Source: Agrocybe praecox
Taxonomy: Eukaryota; Basidiomycota; Agaricomycetes; Agaricales; Agrocybaceae
NCBI GenBank assembly: GCA_964017145.1
Contig: OZ024852.1
Span: 621,945-685,944 of the forward strand
Direction of reading: 5' to 3'
DNA length: 64,000 nt
In this document: piece by piece, positions 13,116 through 24,835 of the stretch
How positions within the stretch are numbered: the first letter of the stretch is position 1
Layout: every line of letters begins with the position of its first letter
Translations under genes and position numbers: made by a program
Notes under the pieces: generated by a model
Databases searched by the model: none
What the model saw: only the letters and a program-made list of their open reading frames with translations
What the model was told of the DNA's origin: nothing

Positions 13116-13843
13116 AGTTAGCCAGACCATGATATCTGGTAGCATTAGAGATGCCGATTATTGACGCTTGTAAGTAGCAGTAGCGAGAGGTACCCTTTTA
13201 TGAATATAAGCGACTGGAGGTTATACCCCAAAAAAACCAGAGGATTAATTGAGTCGACGACCGAGTTTCCTAAGGCTGCAAGACAGAAGCAAAAAATCAG
13301 TAAAGGACATCAAGAGCAAAACAATGCAAACAAAAAAGCATCTGAAAATTGGGTATATAAACAAGTAAAACTTTAAGTATATGGAATCAATTGAACCCGG
13401 GTAAAGGCTTTAGCTTGCTGAGAAAAAGAAGAACAAGTGGTATCTACGTATTTTAAAGGAGGTAAAGTATGGGTGAATAGGGATGCACCTTCGACGGTTG
13501 AATTGGCATAAAAAAAAAGAGAGAGCACCGCTCTAGTCAAATGAAACGAAACGAAATCTTGATGCATGATCAACAAGCAATGAGCGATTGAAAAGGATAT
13601 CTCGTCCACGAGATGCTGATGTATGATATGCGCGCCATACCAGAATTTTGTTGTGTTTTTATAGGCAAAAAAAAAAGGCCAACGTCGAGGGGCCACGTAG
13701 AGCACAAAACATAAATCGTACATTGAGACAATTGAACGGATAGAGGAAAAATCAGAAAACGAGAAGGCGAGGAAGGTTAATATGCTCAGCTTTAAAAGCA
13801 TGAGAGAAAGAAAGTCTAACGATTCCATCAGATGCGCGATGCT
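13116..13843. other. Convergent 3' region
   Basis: This lies between two gene ends facing each other. It is A-rich on the plus strand, with several poly-A runs (13229, 13509, 13668). It probably contains the two 3' untranslated regions. No coding signal seen. Confidence 0.5.
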
Positions 13844-15839
13844 TTAGAAACCACCGTAGGCATCGTCGGCGTCGTAAACAGAATGCATGCTGGAGCGTTT
13901 CTTGTCGAACGAGGCTTTCTTTACATGCTCTGTACCTGTCGCCGCAGAGGCAGGTAGACGAGGCATAGCAGCCCGTTCTTCAAAGGTTGATCCAACAAGT
14001 CCAGGGGAGGGGAATCCAAAGCTAGAGGCTAGTGGGCTAGGCGTAGTGGGGAATCGAGAAGCGCTTGGAGTCATCAGGCCGGCACCTAAAGCATTGCTAT
14101 CTCTTGCACCCAAGCCTGGGTAGTTACCGACAGACACGCGAGATTCCACGTTAATCTCAGGAAGCATAGGCGGCATCGAGTCGATCCTCGACTTCGCACT
14201 GTTGAGAGGATGGATCGGTGAAGGTGGGACAGGGAATTCAAGACCCTGGAAATTGGTGCTCTCAGACGGCATATTATGCTCGAGATGGCGGTTGTCAATG
14301 GCATACTGTCCACCAGGACTTGGGGGAGCAGAAGCAGGATCTGAGAAAGGCGAAACATTGTTGTTGTTAACATATTGCGCGTTCATAGGAGAAGCAGGAA
14401 TGGGGGGAAGGTCCCGGTCGATATCAGCGGTCTTCAAACCCTCTGGAACCTCGGTGTTAAGCCTCCTAGAAATTTCCACGTATTGTTCAGCTTGGAAAGG
14501 CGAGACGCTGGACCTGCTGAGATCAACATAGTCACTGCTTTGGAGACTTTCTCTGTGAGCATCTTGAGCAGCGGGAGGATGCTGATCATACGAGGAGTGA
14601 TTTGAGCCTTGGCGAGTGAGCACAGGAACAGGTTGAGGATAGGGTGCAGGTGGGTAGTAAGGAGCAGCAGGAGGCATCCGGTATAATCCGGAAGCATTCG
14701 ATGGCTGTCTACTCAATCCAGATTCATTGTACTCTTGAGGGTAGTGACCATGTTGTGAAATTGACGAGAATGGGTTTTGACCATAAGCACCGTTGGAATA
14801 CATCGGATGAGCTGAAGTAGCTGAGATTGGAGAAGGCACTCCGTTATGCATATCCATGACTTGTCCAGGACCAAATGAAGGGTAGTTATTGGCTGCACCA
14901 TATCCAGTTCTATTATCCTCATATCCTCCGTTCGAATATCCGTCGTTATAAATCGGTCCGGGAGCACCATACTGAGTACCAAACGTTGGAGCTGGCGAAG
15001 CAAGATGCCTTTCGATCATGGTTGGAGGACGAGGATTAAACGCATGTTCATCCTTGTCATCGAGTATCATGGCCGAATGACGGAATTGAGGTGCATCAAA
15101 GCCGGCTCCTCCATCGTTGTCACGTTTACGACGACGCTAGAACAATGTAAGACATAGTTTAATATGGGATATACAGAAAAAGACTTACGATAAGCCAGGT
15201 CGTAACAAATCCAATAACCAAGATGGCAACAATGCCCGCGCCAATCCCACCGATAACAGCACCTGTGCTCATGCCCGAAGAAGTATCGGCGTTGTCTGCG
15301 CTACTTGGGGCGGCTGAGGTGCTTGAAGGAAGGACGGTTCGGCTAACAGATTGAGTAACAACCGCAGTCTGCTGGGGCAATGTAGTTGTAGACTGAGCCA
15401 AAGGTGGAGGCTGCGTGGGGTACGATTAGATTCATCCAAAGTTTTGCGCATATATACACATCTGCTTACAGTCGTACTGGTAGTAAGCGTAGAAGTGGTA
15501 GATGTAGTCGGCGGTGGCGTGCTGCTGCTCGACGTCGTGCTTGGAGTCGTGCTAGTATCGGAAGTAGACGACGACGACGACGACGACAACGTAGAGCTTG
15601 TCGAATCTGAGGTGCTGGATATAGAAGCAGAGCTGCTGCTACTTGGACTGGGAGGAACTGAATACTTGTCAGCACGTTAGACTCATCTACCCGTTCAAAA
15701 TCTGCTTACACAAATCTGGCAACGAAGATGGTAGGGATCCAAAATGCAGGTCGGTCAAAGTCGAAGGGTCAAATCCCAGCTGGCGACGCTGGGCAGCAGC
15801 AGCAGCCCGACGATGAGAAAAGCTATGCGATACGGTCAT
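13844..15839 (-). CDS. Single-pass membrane protein with Ser/Thr-rich stalk and long cytoplasmic tail
   Basis: The start at 15839 (MTVSHSFSHRR) opens a short Arg/Ala-rich exon. Introns near 15710 and 15470-15420 lead into a Ser/Thr-rich stalk, then one membrane helix (GAVIGGIGAGIVAILVIGFV) followed by a basic stop-transfer RRKRDN. The last large exon (15070-13844) encodes about 400 residues of cytoplasmic tail rich in Pro, Tyr, Asn and Ser, ending DDAYGGF. The layout recalls fungal wall-stress or Skg6/Mid2-like membrane proteins, but no cysteine-rich WSC domain is present and there is no clear N-terminal signal peptide, so the helix may act as a reverse signal anchor. Function unknown. A GAC/TCG trinucleotide run at 15567-15587 encodes a Ser tract in the stalk. 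Confidence 0.75.
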
Positions 15840-16568
15840 TTTTTTGATTTCTTGATAGTAGTTTGGCGTGTAGTCGTTGGTCTTGAAGTCAAAGATAAAT
15901 GAAACGAAAGCGAGATAGAAAGGAATGTGAAGGGCTCTCAAAGAGAACCAGTGTAGGACGACGACAGCAACGACGAACCCAACCGGAAAACGAAAAGGAA
16001 AGAGGCGGAAAGAACAAAGTCACAGGCCCGTCGTTGCATTTGCGTTGCCATCAAAACTATTATTGCTCCCGTTGCACACACTCCACTTCCACGCTGATAA
16101 TCAGGTCAAGTCCCTGCATCAGGATTCAGAGAAAAAGCTATATACATGATAGTCGTGAATAGGGTAAAGAAGAGAATCTACGGACGGTTTAGGCTCTTTT
16201 CGATTATTGCGAGGTGATTTTCGTTCTAAAAGCAGGAAACGTCTCCATTTTTGACACAGGACAGGTCTACGTGAAGATCATTGATTATTATTAAGGTCGA
16301 TCCTGAAACCTAGAACTGATAGATTTACAGCGGGTAAGGAGTCTTCCGTAAAGTAAGGCACTAAAATCCAGTGCCTGTTATATTTGAGAAATACGTGTCT
16401 AAAGATGGATAATACAGAGTAACCAGCAAGTCATGGATTTGCGTTAAGCAATCCACGAACCTGGGTGTCTATGAGGTAACCTATAGGGATATTAAGGTTT
16501 GGTGTGCATAGATGAACCATATATTCTGCGAGTCTTTATTTTCTAAATCGTCTCCAAAATCGAAAACT
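15840..16568. other. Intergenic region between two minus-strand genes
   Basis: Upstream region of the Ser/Thr-stalk membrane protein gene plus the 3' end of the thioesterase gene. The part nearest 15840 is rich in CGA/AAG triplets on the plus strand. No further gene is supported. Confidence 0.5.
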
Positions 16569-17632
16569 TCAAGCTTTGAGCATACGTCCCCGCAAAACGT
16601 CTATGGCACTGTCGTCCGGTTGGCATTTCTTTAGCTTGTCATAGTCATACCAGACCAAAGATTCTTTCGAATGAGCCACAAAAGCTTTCTGTGCAAGGGA
16701 ATACGCAGATGCAGCCACTTGGAAAGTTGCTGGATCATGTTCTTCTCCGAGATTTACAGGTCGGTATCCAATTAAGAGCTATAAAAACCATCGCAAGAAT
16801 TAGATGAGTAAGGTCATATAGCATCCCTTCAAAGAAAATCATTTTTCACCGTATCAGGATAAGTGACTGGGCGTCTGAATTTAACTTCGATAGATTTCAG
16901 GATCAGCGAGACGCCCTTCCCAGCAATCATAGCTTTAGCTTTCTCTGGCCCACCAAGTTCTTCCCCAAGAGAGAGCATCCAGTGAATTCGGGACTTTCCA
17001 ACGTTCAAAGGTTCAGACATGTTCAATTCTACTCGAGTAAAACTTGGAAAAACCTACCGATTCGAAAAAACGTACTGAATATTAATATATGCGATTAATC
17101 GTTGATAAAATTCATTATGGGTTTGAACGTACCATATCGGACGTTATTTACGTGTCTATTGGCATACTTATGAGCAATATTGACGACAACAGACGATGGA
17201 AACGCACTGGAATGAATCATGATCGCCCCATACTATCCGTTGTTCCCAAAACGATTTGGGATCAAGACCTGTGCGTCGTAGCCTCTCCCGAGCTTCCTGG
17301 AGAGGCTCAATAGCATCGGTGGTCTCCCCCGAGAGTGTCGTCAAACTTGCATGTGTCGGAGGCGAGTCAGGAGATTCAGGCCCTATAGACCCTGGAGGAA
17401 TGTGGAACGGTGATGAAGGGTCACGAAATGCAGCTTGAAGAGCCTGGATGTCATAATAGCATGGTCCGCGAGAATCCACATTTTTTGCATCATAGTTAGG
17501 TCAATTCCGCGAAGCATGAAAGGCTATGGGATTCAAAGAGTGAGCACATACACTTATCGAACTTGAGCTGTTGCGGCATCCAAACCTGCCCGAGGTTCTG
17601 ATAAGCTGCTGCAGCCTGCTTGTAACGGTCAT
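16569..17632 (-). CDS. Hot-dog fold acyl-CoA thioesterase-like protein, possibly mitochondrial
   Basis: The start at 17632 gives an Arg/Ser/Leu-rich N-terminus (MTVTSRLQQLIRTSGRFGC) compatible with a mitochondrial presequence. A linker exon (SFWEQRIVWGDHDSFQ) follows. Two small exons restore HVNNVRY and VRFFES across introns at about 17170 and 17085, giving the 4-hydroxybenzoyl-CoA thioesterase pattern D-x(n)-HVNN with the candidate catalytic Asp. The rest (SRIHWMLSLGEELGG, GVSLILKSIEVKFRRPVTYPDT, SAYSLAQKAFVAHSKESLVWYDYD) fits the hot-dog beta strands. The stop is TGA at 16569-16571. It is expected to hydrolyse acyl-CoA thioesters; the chain length it prefers cannot be read from the sequence. 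It is divergent from T1, sharing about 310 bp of promoter. Confidence 0.8.
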
Positions 17633-17945
17633 TTTAGAAGTGAGATGAGACAGAAAATAGAAAATAAGTTCAAGGATAAAGGTGGTGGTGGATACGGAGT
17701 TAGGACACAACCGGCGGTCACGCTGTGCGGTTGAACAGTTGTCATTTACTATCATCATGACAGTGGGATTCAATTTATCTCTACCGCGTTTCACGGTTCC
17801 CTACCATACGAACCTGGCTTATGATTGATGACAATGGTAATGGGCGTCCTTATAGCTGTTTAGTTTTCCCTATCGCGGAAGACGACTTGGGCCTAACAAG
17901 AGCTCGACGCTTGGACGAACGCCAGCGAACGCGAAACTTCGTATC
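17633..17945. promoter_or_regulatory. Divergent promoter of thioesterase and T1
   Basis: 313 bp between two start codons on opposite strands, so both promoters and 5' leaders must lie here. I see no distinctive repeated site. Confidence 0.5.
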
Positions 17946-19745
17946 ATGGCTCGTCTGATCGTTGTGGACGATACTAGTGACCTTATAAGTTATACTAGTG
18001 GACCCGGGACCTGGAGCGCGACTGATGGGACCGAATATGACAATGCAGGAAACTTTGGGAAGCCCTACATGAACACTCTGCATAAAGGAACTGGAGAAGT
18101 TAGCTTTACGTTCAAGTTCAACGGTCAGATCCCTGCTTTTGTCGTCTGAAGGTTCGATCTCATTTCATGGACTGACAGGCACGGATGGACAAGTGTTTGG
18201 AACAGTTGACATGGACTACAAAAACAATGACCCTTCTTGGGAGTGCCTGCTCGATGGCTTGCAAGTTCGGGCCAGTGGATTTCAATACGTAGAGAACAAT
18301 TGGCCGCTATGTCAATGGACTACCACAACCAATGTCGAGCATACCCTTGTCGTGAATGTACACTCGAAATCCCGGCCGTTTCTCCTCGACTACATAAACT
18401 ATGTCCCAGATCCAGCGATTCAACTGGTGGATAAATCCCCGGTTGTGTTGTTCCAGCACACCGATCCCCAAATACAATATGCTTCCAATAAATGGGACGT
18501 CTTTGCGAACATATCCCATATAAACACACAAAACTCAAATGACTCACTTGCGACGATCGATTTCTATGGTACGTTGCACAAATTAGTTCTGAGAGCCCTT
18601 TTCAATAACGAAGCAATTCAGGCAGTCGATTGAAATGGTATAGTATAGTCCCTGCAGAGATGCCGCAAAATACTTTAATTGCTGCTTGGGCCATAGATGG
18701 GGAAGCTGCTGTAAACTTCACAGTCACTGGCCAACCAGCCAAAAAAAATAGAACTACTCGATACAACGAACTATATTTCCAAACGCCTAGCCTCCCATTA
18801 GCGTCTCACACACTTCAAGTGCGCACTTATCCATCTCCAGGAACTGTTCCCTTTATCCTCGCCTATCTTGTGGTCGAACAAGGAAAGGCGGTGGCACCAC
18901 TCAATGCGTCAGCATCATCATCTACACCTAGCTTCTCAAGTAGTTTGCCCGTATCCAGTGGTCCCGTTGTGCCCATACGTTCTTCCAGCGGAATGGATAA
19001 CACACCAGCATCGACTTATCACGTTATTATTGGTGTTTCGGTTGGCCTTTTTTCTTGCTTTGTCTTTGCCATTGCGATCCTTTACATTCGTCGTCGAAGG
19101 CCACCTCAAAGTCCATCAGAAACATCTTCCGACTCCTTTGGCGCCGGCTCAATTCTCCCATCGAAGCGCGGGCCATATTTACCTCTAAACAACGAACCAT
19201 CTGTCGACCTTCGTAACATGAGTGTTGAAAGTCGCACTCATCCGGAAAGTTTGGAAACTCGGGTAACGTCTTTCTGCCTGAGCGAATTGACTCTCGTCAC
19301 TCCTCAGCCTTCCTCTAATCATACCCAGCGCCACGCATATGCTAATCATAGACCGTCCAGCTCGACATCCACTGGCGCTAATAGTCTATTCCCGACCTCT
19401 CGTTTGGCTCCTTTACCAGAAAAAGCTGACTCATTTGCATCACCATCACCGTCGCCAGTGGGCATAAGAGGCGCACGGTACCGCCCATACCAAAATAGCC
19501 TCTTTTCGATAGGTTCCCACAGCAGGACCAGCAGTTCTACGACACTGCTCCAATCAGAAAGCAATATCCCGCCATCTAAATTGCCTCCACCAGTATCACT
19601 GCCTCTAATACCCAATCTCAATAACCAAAATACCAGACCGACGGTCATCATACACCATGATGATAGCGGCATTCGGATGCCCCAACCTCTGGACCAGAAT
19701 GAATCCATGCTAGTGGACAGGCCGCCCACGTATACACCTGGATAA
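17946..19745 (+). CDS. T1: VDDTD-type single-pass membrane protein with a C-terminal PPxY tail
   Basis: Three exons. The ectodomain begins VVDDTSDLISYTSGPGTW with no signal peptide, as in its paralogue T2, so the single helix probably also directs insertion. Intron 1 (18124-18178, 55 nt, phase 1) joins FNG to TDGQVFG and aligns with T2. Intron 2 (about 18571-18621) joins FYG to SRLKWYS. A Ser-rich stalk (about residues 270-320) precedes the helix IIGVSVGLFSCFVFAIAILY and the stop-transfer RRRR. The cytoplasmic tail is disordered and ends with an HDDSGIRMPQP box and PPTYTPG. The ectodomain resembles the jelly-roll, carbohydrate-binding-like domains common in mushroom membrane proteins; ligand unknown. 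Its paralogue is at 33751-35665 on the other strand. Confidence 0.82.
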
Positions 19746-21320
19746 TTGATTTATGTTCGCCATGTATAATACATGGTCTCCGCTCATTATTTTATTATTT
19801 TACCACAGGATTCATATATGAACCATTCAATCAATTTCAGACCTCTATCATTTTCGTCCCATCTATCATTTTCATCTCATCCCATCCTCGCATTTTTCGA
19901 TCTCCTGTACCCTCCTGCAATTATATACCCTTCTAAATTTAGTTTTAATGTACAATAGTATGATTCAAAGATGCGTAGTGGTTTATCCTATGTACACTAA
20001 TACTAAACAAATGCGTCAGCTTCTTACTAAACAACTAATTCTGTAGGTACATAGAACATTTATTATTATTTAAAAATGACGATTTGTATGTAATGGAAGA
20101 TCCACTCAAGAGTTAAAGAAAGCATTGATCGATATCGATTGACGTTAGTACTATTCAGATGGGAGATGAAATTTGACAATCCCACTGTCAAGTTATTTAT
20201 TTAAGCGTTAAGTTCAGTCAATTGTCACCCGCGATTGACGTCCGGACATGAATAGCGTGAGAGAGAGACAGGAAATTTATTTGAGGGTGATAGTACATGT
20301 GAACAGATCGAACAGACAAAGGACAAGAGACACGCGACGAGTGTAGAGCAGGGAAGTTAAGAAAATGGCACCTGCGATAGTTAATTAACTGAACGCTAGA
20401 CAGAAGATTGTTCAAGAAAAGAATGAAAGGCGAAAGATGACCATATCGAAAAGAAAAGAATGGAATAAATAGACAAAAAGACGCCAGGAGAGTCCCCTAT
20501 CCGCTTTTCGAAGAATGATAAGCTAACAAAATGTGTCAAGCGTCGAAGAGGGCACAAAAGAAAGCTCTAGCATTAAACAAAGCAGACAAAAAGGAAAAGC
20601 ACATCGAGAGCGAAGTATTAAAAAAAGAGAGTAGTCAAATAAAAAGTGAAAAGAAAAAAAATACAAAAAGGAAGGAGTATACGGTTTGGAAAATAGTAAG
20701 TCAGAAAATGTAAAATATATCGTATGTGCGTGGTAAAACAACAGCCAGGAGAAAGGGAAAGAAAACAAACAACCAAACGCGGACTATTCGCCCTTTTGGA
20801 CAAAGAAAACAAAGGAAAAACATAATTACAAGGATAAGCAGGCTCTAAAGAAAAGACGCGAAAGATGAAGGGGTGCGAAATGTGACGTAAGCGTTGTAGA
20901 CTGTCGATGGAATCGAGGTCCACTATAGGATGATAAGGGTGAAGATGACGATGATAAGGAGGAGAGTAGGACAGGACGTGCAAACGGTGTTGCCTTTTAT
21001 ACGGGAATAGATCCAGATGTATCATGATAGATTATGATGATATGTAGCAAGTATCGCGATGATGTCGAGGTGGGCGATGTCGACGTTCCGGTTAAGGATA
21101 TCAAGATGAAGATGCCGAGGGTAGAGATAGATAGTAACCGAGGTATTGAAATAAGGGGTAACGATGAAGGGGTAACAGAAAGGCAACAGAGGTTATGAAG
21201 GGGGATCAATGAAATAAAAGATAATAAATCAAGAGGATAAAAGGGAAGCACATAAATGATATCGCCCGAAAACGAAGCAAGAGAAAAAAATCCTGCCCAA
21301 TTTTAAGACGATTGTACAAG
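19746..21320. other. Convergent intergenic region with a long purine-rich strand
   Basis: About 1.6 kb between the T1 stop and the stop of the LisH gene. From about 20220 to 21300 the plus strand is strongly A/G-rich, so the minus strand is a long pyrimidine tract, probably including a long 3' untranslated region of the LisH gene. Open frames here reflect this bias and carry no domains. Confidence 0.5.
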
Positions 21321-24300
21321 TCATTTCATATCGCTGATGTTGTTAACATCCTCCGGATTGAACCACTGCCCAAAGTCTCTCTCAAAGTTGATGTCTCCAC
21401 TTGAGAAGATTCCTGTAGCATCGAAATCGTCCATAGAGCCCATAGGAAAGGTGTCAAATATGAGATCGTTTGTATTCATCCCTGACGTGGGCATTCCAAG
21501 TAGAGAATTCATACTTCCTGAGTTCATTGGGTTAGGCGCTTGAGGCGGCTGACCTGGTTGTTGCTGTTGTCCTTGTTGCTGTTGTTGTTGTTGCTGTAAT
21601 GGGTTTGGCTGGTTACCGGGCACTGGTGTCGGAGGAGCCGTATTACTTCCCGAGGGTCCACCTCCTGGACCGGCACTTCCAGGAGGGGGCAGACCTTGTG
21701 GCGATCCATCAGGATTATGCTGCATCATTTGTCGTGGACCGCCGTTATTGGACGGGCCACTGAGGTTGCCTGGGACGCTCTCTTGTTTAATTTCCTTAGG
21801 AGGTCCATTCATAGCGGGGGACGGAGGCGGCATCATTGGCTTTCCTTGTCCTTGTACCATCCTGTTGAGAGGGGAGGAATTGAATTGTGAAGGCATGCCC
21901 GGATTGAATGGATGATCCGGCCCAACACCACTGACTTGTGGATTTGGTCCCATGTTGCTTTTCTGCGGCCTATACATCTATGACAGGACGGATCAGAATG
22001 ATTTCGGAGTGGTTCAATAATCGAGAAAGTACGCATGGAGAAAAGGATAGTGGAAGAAATGGCACATACCTGCTGTAATTGCTGCTGCTGAGGATTCACC
22101 ATCGGCCCACCATGCATACCACCTGCAGTCATCATCATAGGAGGACCAGGTTGTGGGTGCTGCGGAGGTCCTCCTGGCATCATTGGAATCTGTTGCTGCT
22201 GTTGACGATGAATCATCAACGCCGCACCCATTTGATGCGAAGGGATTTGCGGATTCATAGGCTGTCCTAGAGGCCCTTGTTGTCCTTGTTGTTGCTGCAA
22301 ATGTGGGCCTACACCAGGACCTCCAGGATGTCCTGGTTGTTGCTGCGGTGCTGATTGTCCCGTATGATGTCCATAGGGACCTCCGATAGAAGATGGTCCC
22401 TCAGCCGGCGATTTTCGCGCTCGCTTTGTCGCAGGAGGTGAGCTTTCGTTATTGCGTGGTAACGATTCGTGTTCCTCCCCTGGCGATGTACTACTACGTT
22501 TTATCCTCTGCATGGCTCCAGTAGGTCCGACAGTGCCTGGTCTTTGCTGTGGTTGTTGACTGTGATTGTGTGGTTGTGGAATCATTCCGGGTTTATTCTG
22601 TTGTAGACCACTTGTTCGTGATCGCCAAAGAGTAAGAATCCGGCCCTATATCATTATTGTTAGTATGTTAAGACATTATATCATGTTTGAAGCAAAGATC
22701 GTAGGAATGTATATACAACCAAAAAAAGGTGGAAATGTATAATTTCTGTCACCGCGTACTGTGATAATTCCACCAGAGTGAATTTGTTCACGGAATGGTG
22801 CAATTTCACCAGAGTGAAGAAAATCTAACCAGGAAAAATTAAAGTGAGACTCACCTTTTCTTGCATATTCAATTGCCCCAAATCTTTGTCACCAAGGCCC
22901 AATTCTGCCTTCAGTACGGTCAAATTAGTGGTCTGGATTTGCAAGATCTCTGCATTGACACTGTTTTCCATTTGTCCTGGTACTCCACCAGACCCTGGCG
23001 CGTTCGGGTTTGGATTACCGACGGGATTACTTATGCCACTCATGCCAGGGATGACACCAACCATCGGTCCTTGCCCAGAGTTCTGGCCAGGTCCAGAATT
23101 AACAGGTGTTTGACGCGCAGCAAAAGACGGGCTCGGATGGGTCATCATCGGATTACGTGGTGTATTCGTTCGACTGGGTGGTCTAACTCCCTGTTGCGGC
23201 TGTCCTGGTCCACCGTTTGGATTCTGATTCTGAATGGGATATCCGGGGGTGGGTGGGCCACCTGGTGTCTGTGGCTGCGATTGTTGACCTGGCTGCCCTT
23301 GTTGAGGACCTCCGTTCATCAGTGGCGGAGCCATCGAGCCTCGATTTATTGGCATGGGTTGCATATGCGGAGAAGGGCCAGGTATAGGACCGGGTCCTAA
23401 TTGTGCCATAGGAGCTGGCTGTCCCGGTGAGGCGGCCATTGTTGGGCTATGAAATGGCCCACCGCCGCCACTGGGTCCACTTCTTTGCTGAGGAGCGATC
23501 CCGTTCATCATCCTCTGCTGTATATTAGTCTGCATTCCCATGAAGGGCGGTGGCTGTCCCCCTTGGCCTGGAGGCCCTTGGTGTTGTTGTTGTTGTCCTG
23601 CTTGTCCTTGCTGCGATTGTTGGGGAATCCCACTTTGCACGCCATTCGTCTGAGGTGGTGGACCACCATTAGCTCCAACTCCGCCGAACCCCATCTGTTG
23701 TGGAACCGGTGCGCCTCCCTGCTGTTGCTGTGGAGGCATCCCAACACCATTTGACATTGTGCCATTCGATGAGTACCCCGATTGCGGACGATTCATGCCC
23801 AGAGGCATCCCTGAACCACTCGGCATTCCATTCGGAAGACGACCCATCGGTTGCTGCTGCTGCTGTCCTGCTCCTGGTGCCGGCGTTGATAGCTGTTGTG
23901 GGTGCATTTGGCCTGGTTGCAAAGGTGGGTTCCCGGGAGGCGGACCAACTGGCGGCATTTGACCTGGCGGAACGCCTAGAGAACCAGAAAGTGGATGAGG
24001 AGCTCGCTGGTTCAGACGTTGTTGGTGTTGCTATTCAAGATGATAGGTTAAAATATTACATGAAAGATAACTAATATGATGATGTGTAGTTTAACTTACA
24101 ATATATAGTAAACCATCTTCAGACCCTACTCCGTTTGACTTCGCTTGGAAAAGTAACCAAAATACGCTCCACCATCTGTGCACGGACGCGCATTCGGCGG
24201 TTAGTCCCGCTGGAATACGAGAATAATTATAAGAGGGAAACAGCAGCAACTCACTCGAAGAGTAAACCCTGCCTCGCGTCAATCGGTGGTAAAGCGTCTA

Positions 24301-24576
24301 TGGGAAGACCAGCCTCATCCATAAGCTCTTTGGCCGTTCTACGATATCCGCGTTTGGAGCAATAATCGTAAATGTAGATGTTGAACCTAAACATCGTAAG
24401 AAATCTATTGTAAATATCCGATATATTCTGCAAGTGTTGAATACACACATCTTGTCACCATCCCATGATAAGTTTGAAGTACTATTGACTGGCGAAGAAT
24501 CCGGTTGTGTGGACTGCTGTGAACTACCTGAGGATGGTAACGGGGGAGGAGCAGCCATTGTAAGTTGTTTCGCCAA
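21321..24576 (-). CDS. LisH-domain, glutamine/proline-rich transcriptional regulator (SSDP/Flo8-Som1 type)
   Basis: The N-terminal exon starts at 24576, with a second Met at 24558 (MAAPPPLP). After an intron near 24460-24390 the frame gives a LisH helix pair (FNIYIYDYCSKRGYRRTAKE, then LMDEAGLPIDALP). The next exons give the conserved WWSVFWLLFQAKSN segment that follows LisH in SSDP and Flo8/Som1 proteins. The rest, about 850 residues, is disordered and rich in Gln, Pro, Gly, Met and Asn, with Gln runs and a nuclear-type KRARKSPAEG stretch near 22410. The C-terminus is acidic and hydrophobic (NDLIFDTFPMGSMDDFDATG), resembling an activation region. In fungi this family acts in the nucleus, often downstream of cAMP-PKA, to control adhesion, filamentation and development. 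The exact orthologue is not settled. Confidence 0.8.
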
Positions 24577-24730
24577 CTACGAGCTCGCCGTGTTACACTG
24601 GCTGAGACAGACGGAAAATGTGGTGGTGGCGGGATGGAAGTCAAGGACAAGAGGCGAGGCCTGCGTCGTGTGGCTTCCTTCCGTGGGTATATATAAACCA
24701 AACAAACCATCACATTAGATTATATCATTA

Positions 24731-24761
24731 TTGTAGTACAATACTACAAATTGTACTACAA
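24731..24761. repeat. Perfect 12-bp inverted repeat with 7-nt loop
   Basis: TTGTAGTACAAT at 24731-24742 pairs perfectly with ATTGTACTACAA at 24750-24761 around a 7-nt spacer. It lies 75-105 nt downstream of the multi-START gene stop and about 155 nt upstream of the LisH gene start, both on the minus strand. It could be a 3'-end hairpin of the first gene or a dyad operator of the second. Confidence 0.8.
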
Positions 24762-24835
24762 ATTATTAACAGGTTAATAGTTATTACAAAAACTGCTTAA
24801 AATTAAATCTGTATCCGCTTATACATTACAATATG

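Noticed and set aside
18124..18151. A 28-nt intron (GTCAGA...GAAG) in T1
   Set aside because: It restores the frame, but a 55-nt intron ending at 18178 also does so, has a better acceptor (CTGACAG) and yields FNGTDGQV, which aligns with FDGSAGKV of T2.
20523..21251. Phe/Leu/Ser-rich minus-strand frames in the purine-rich region
   Set aside because: They follow from the pyrimidine-rich strand and show no motif or splice context.
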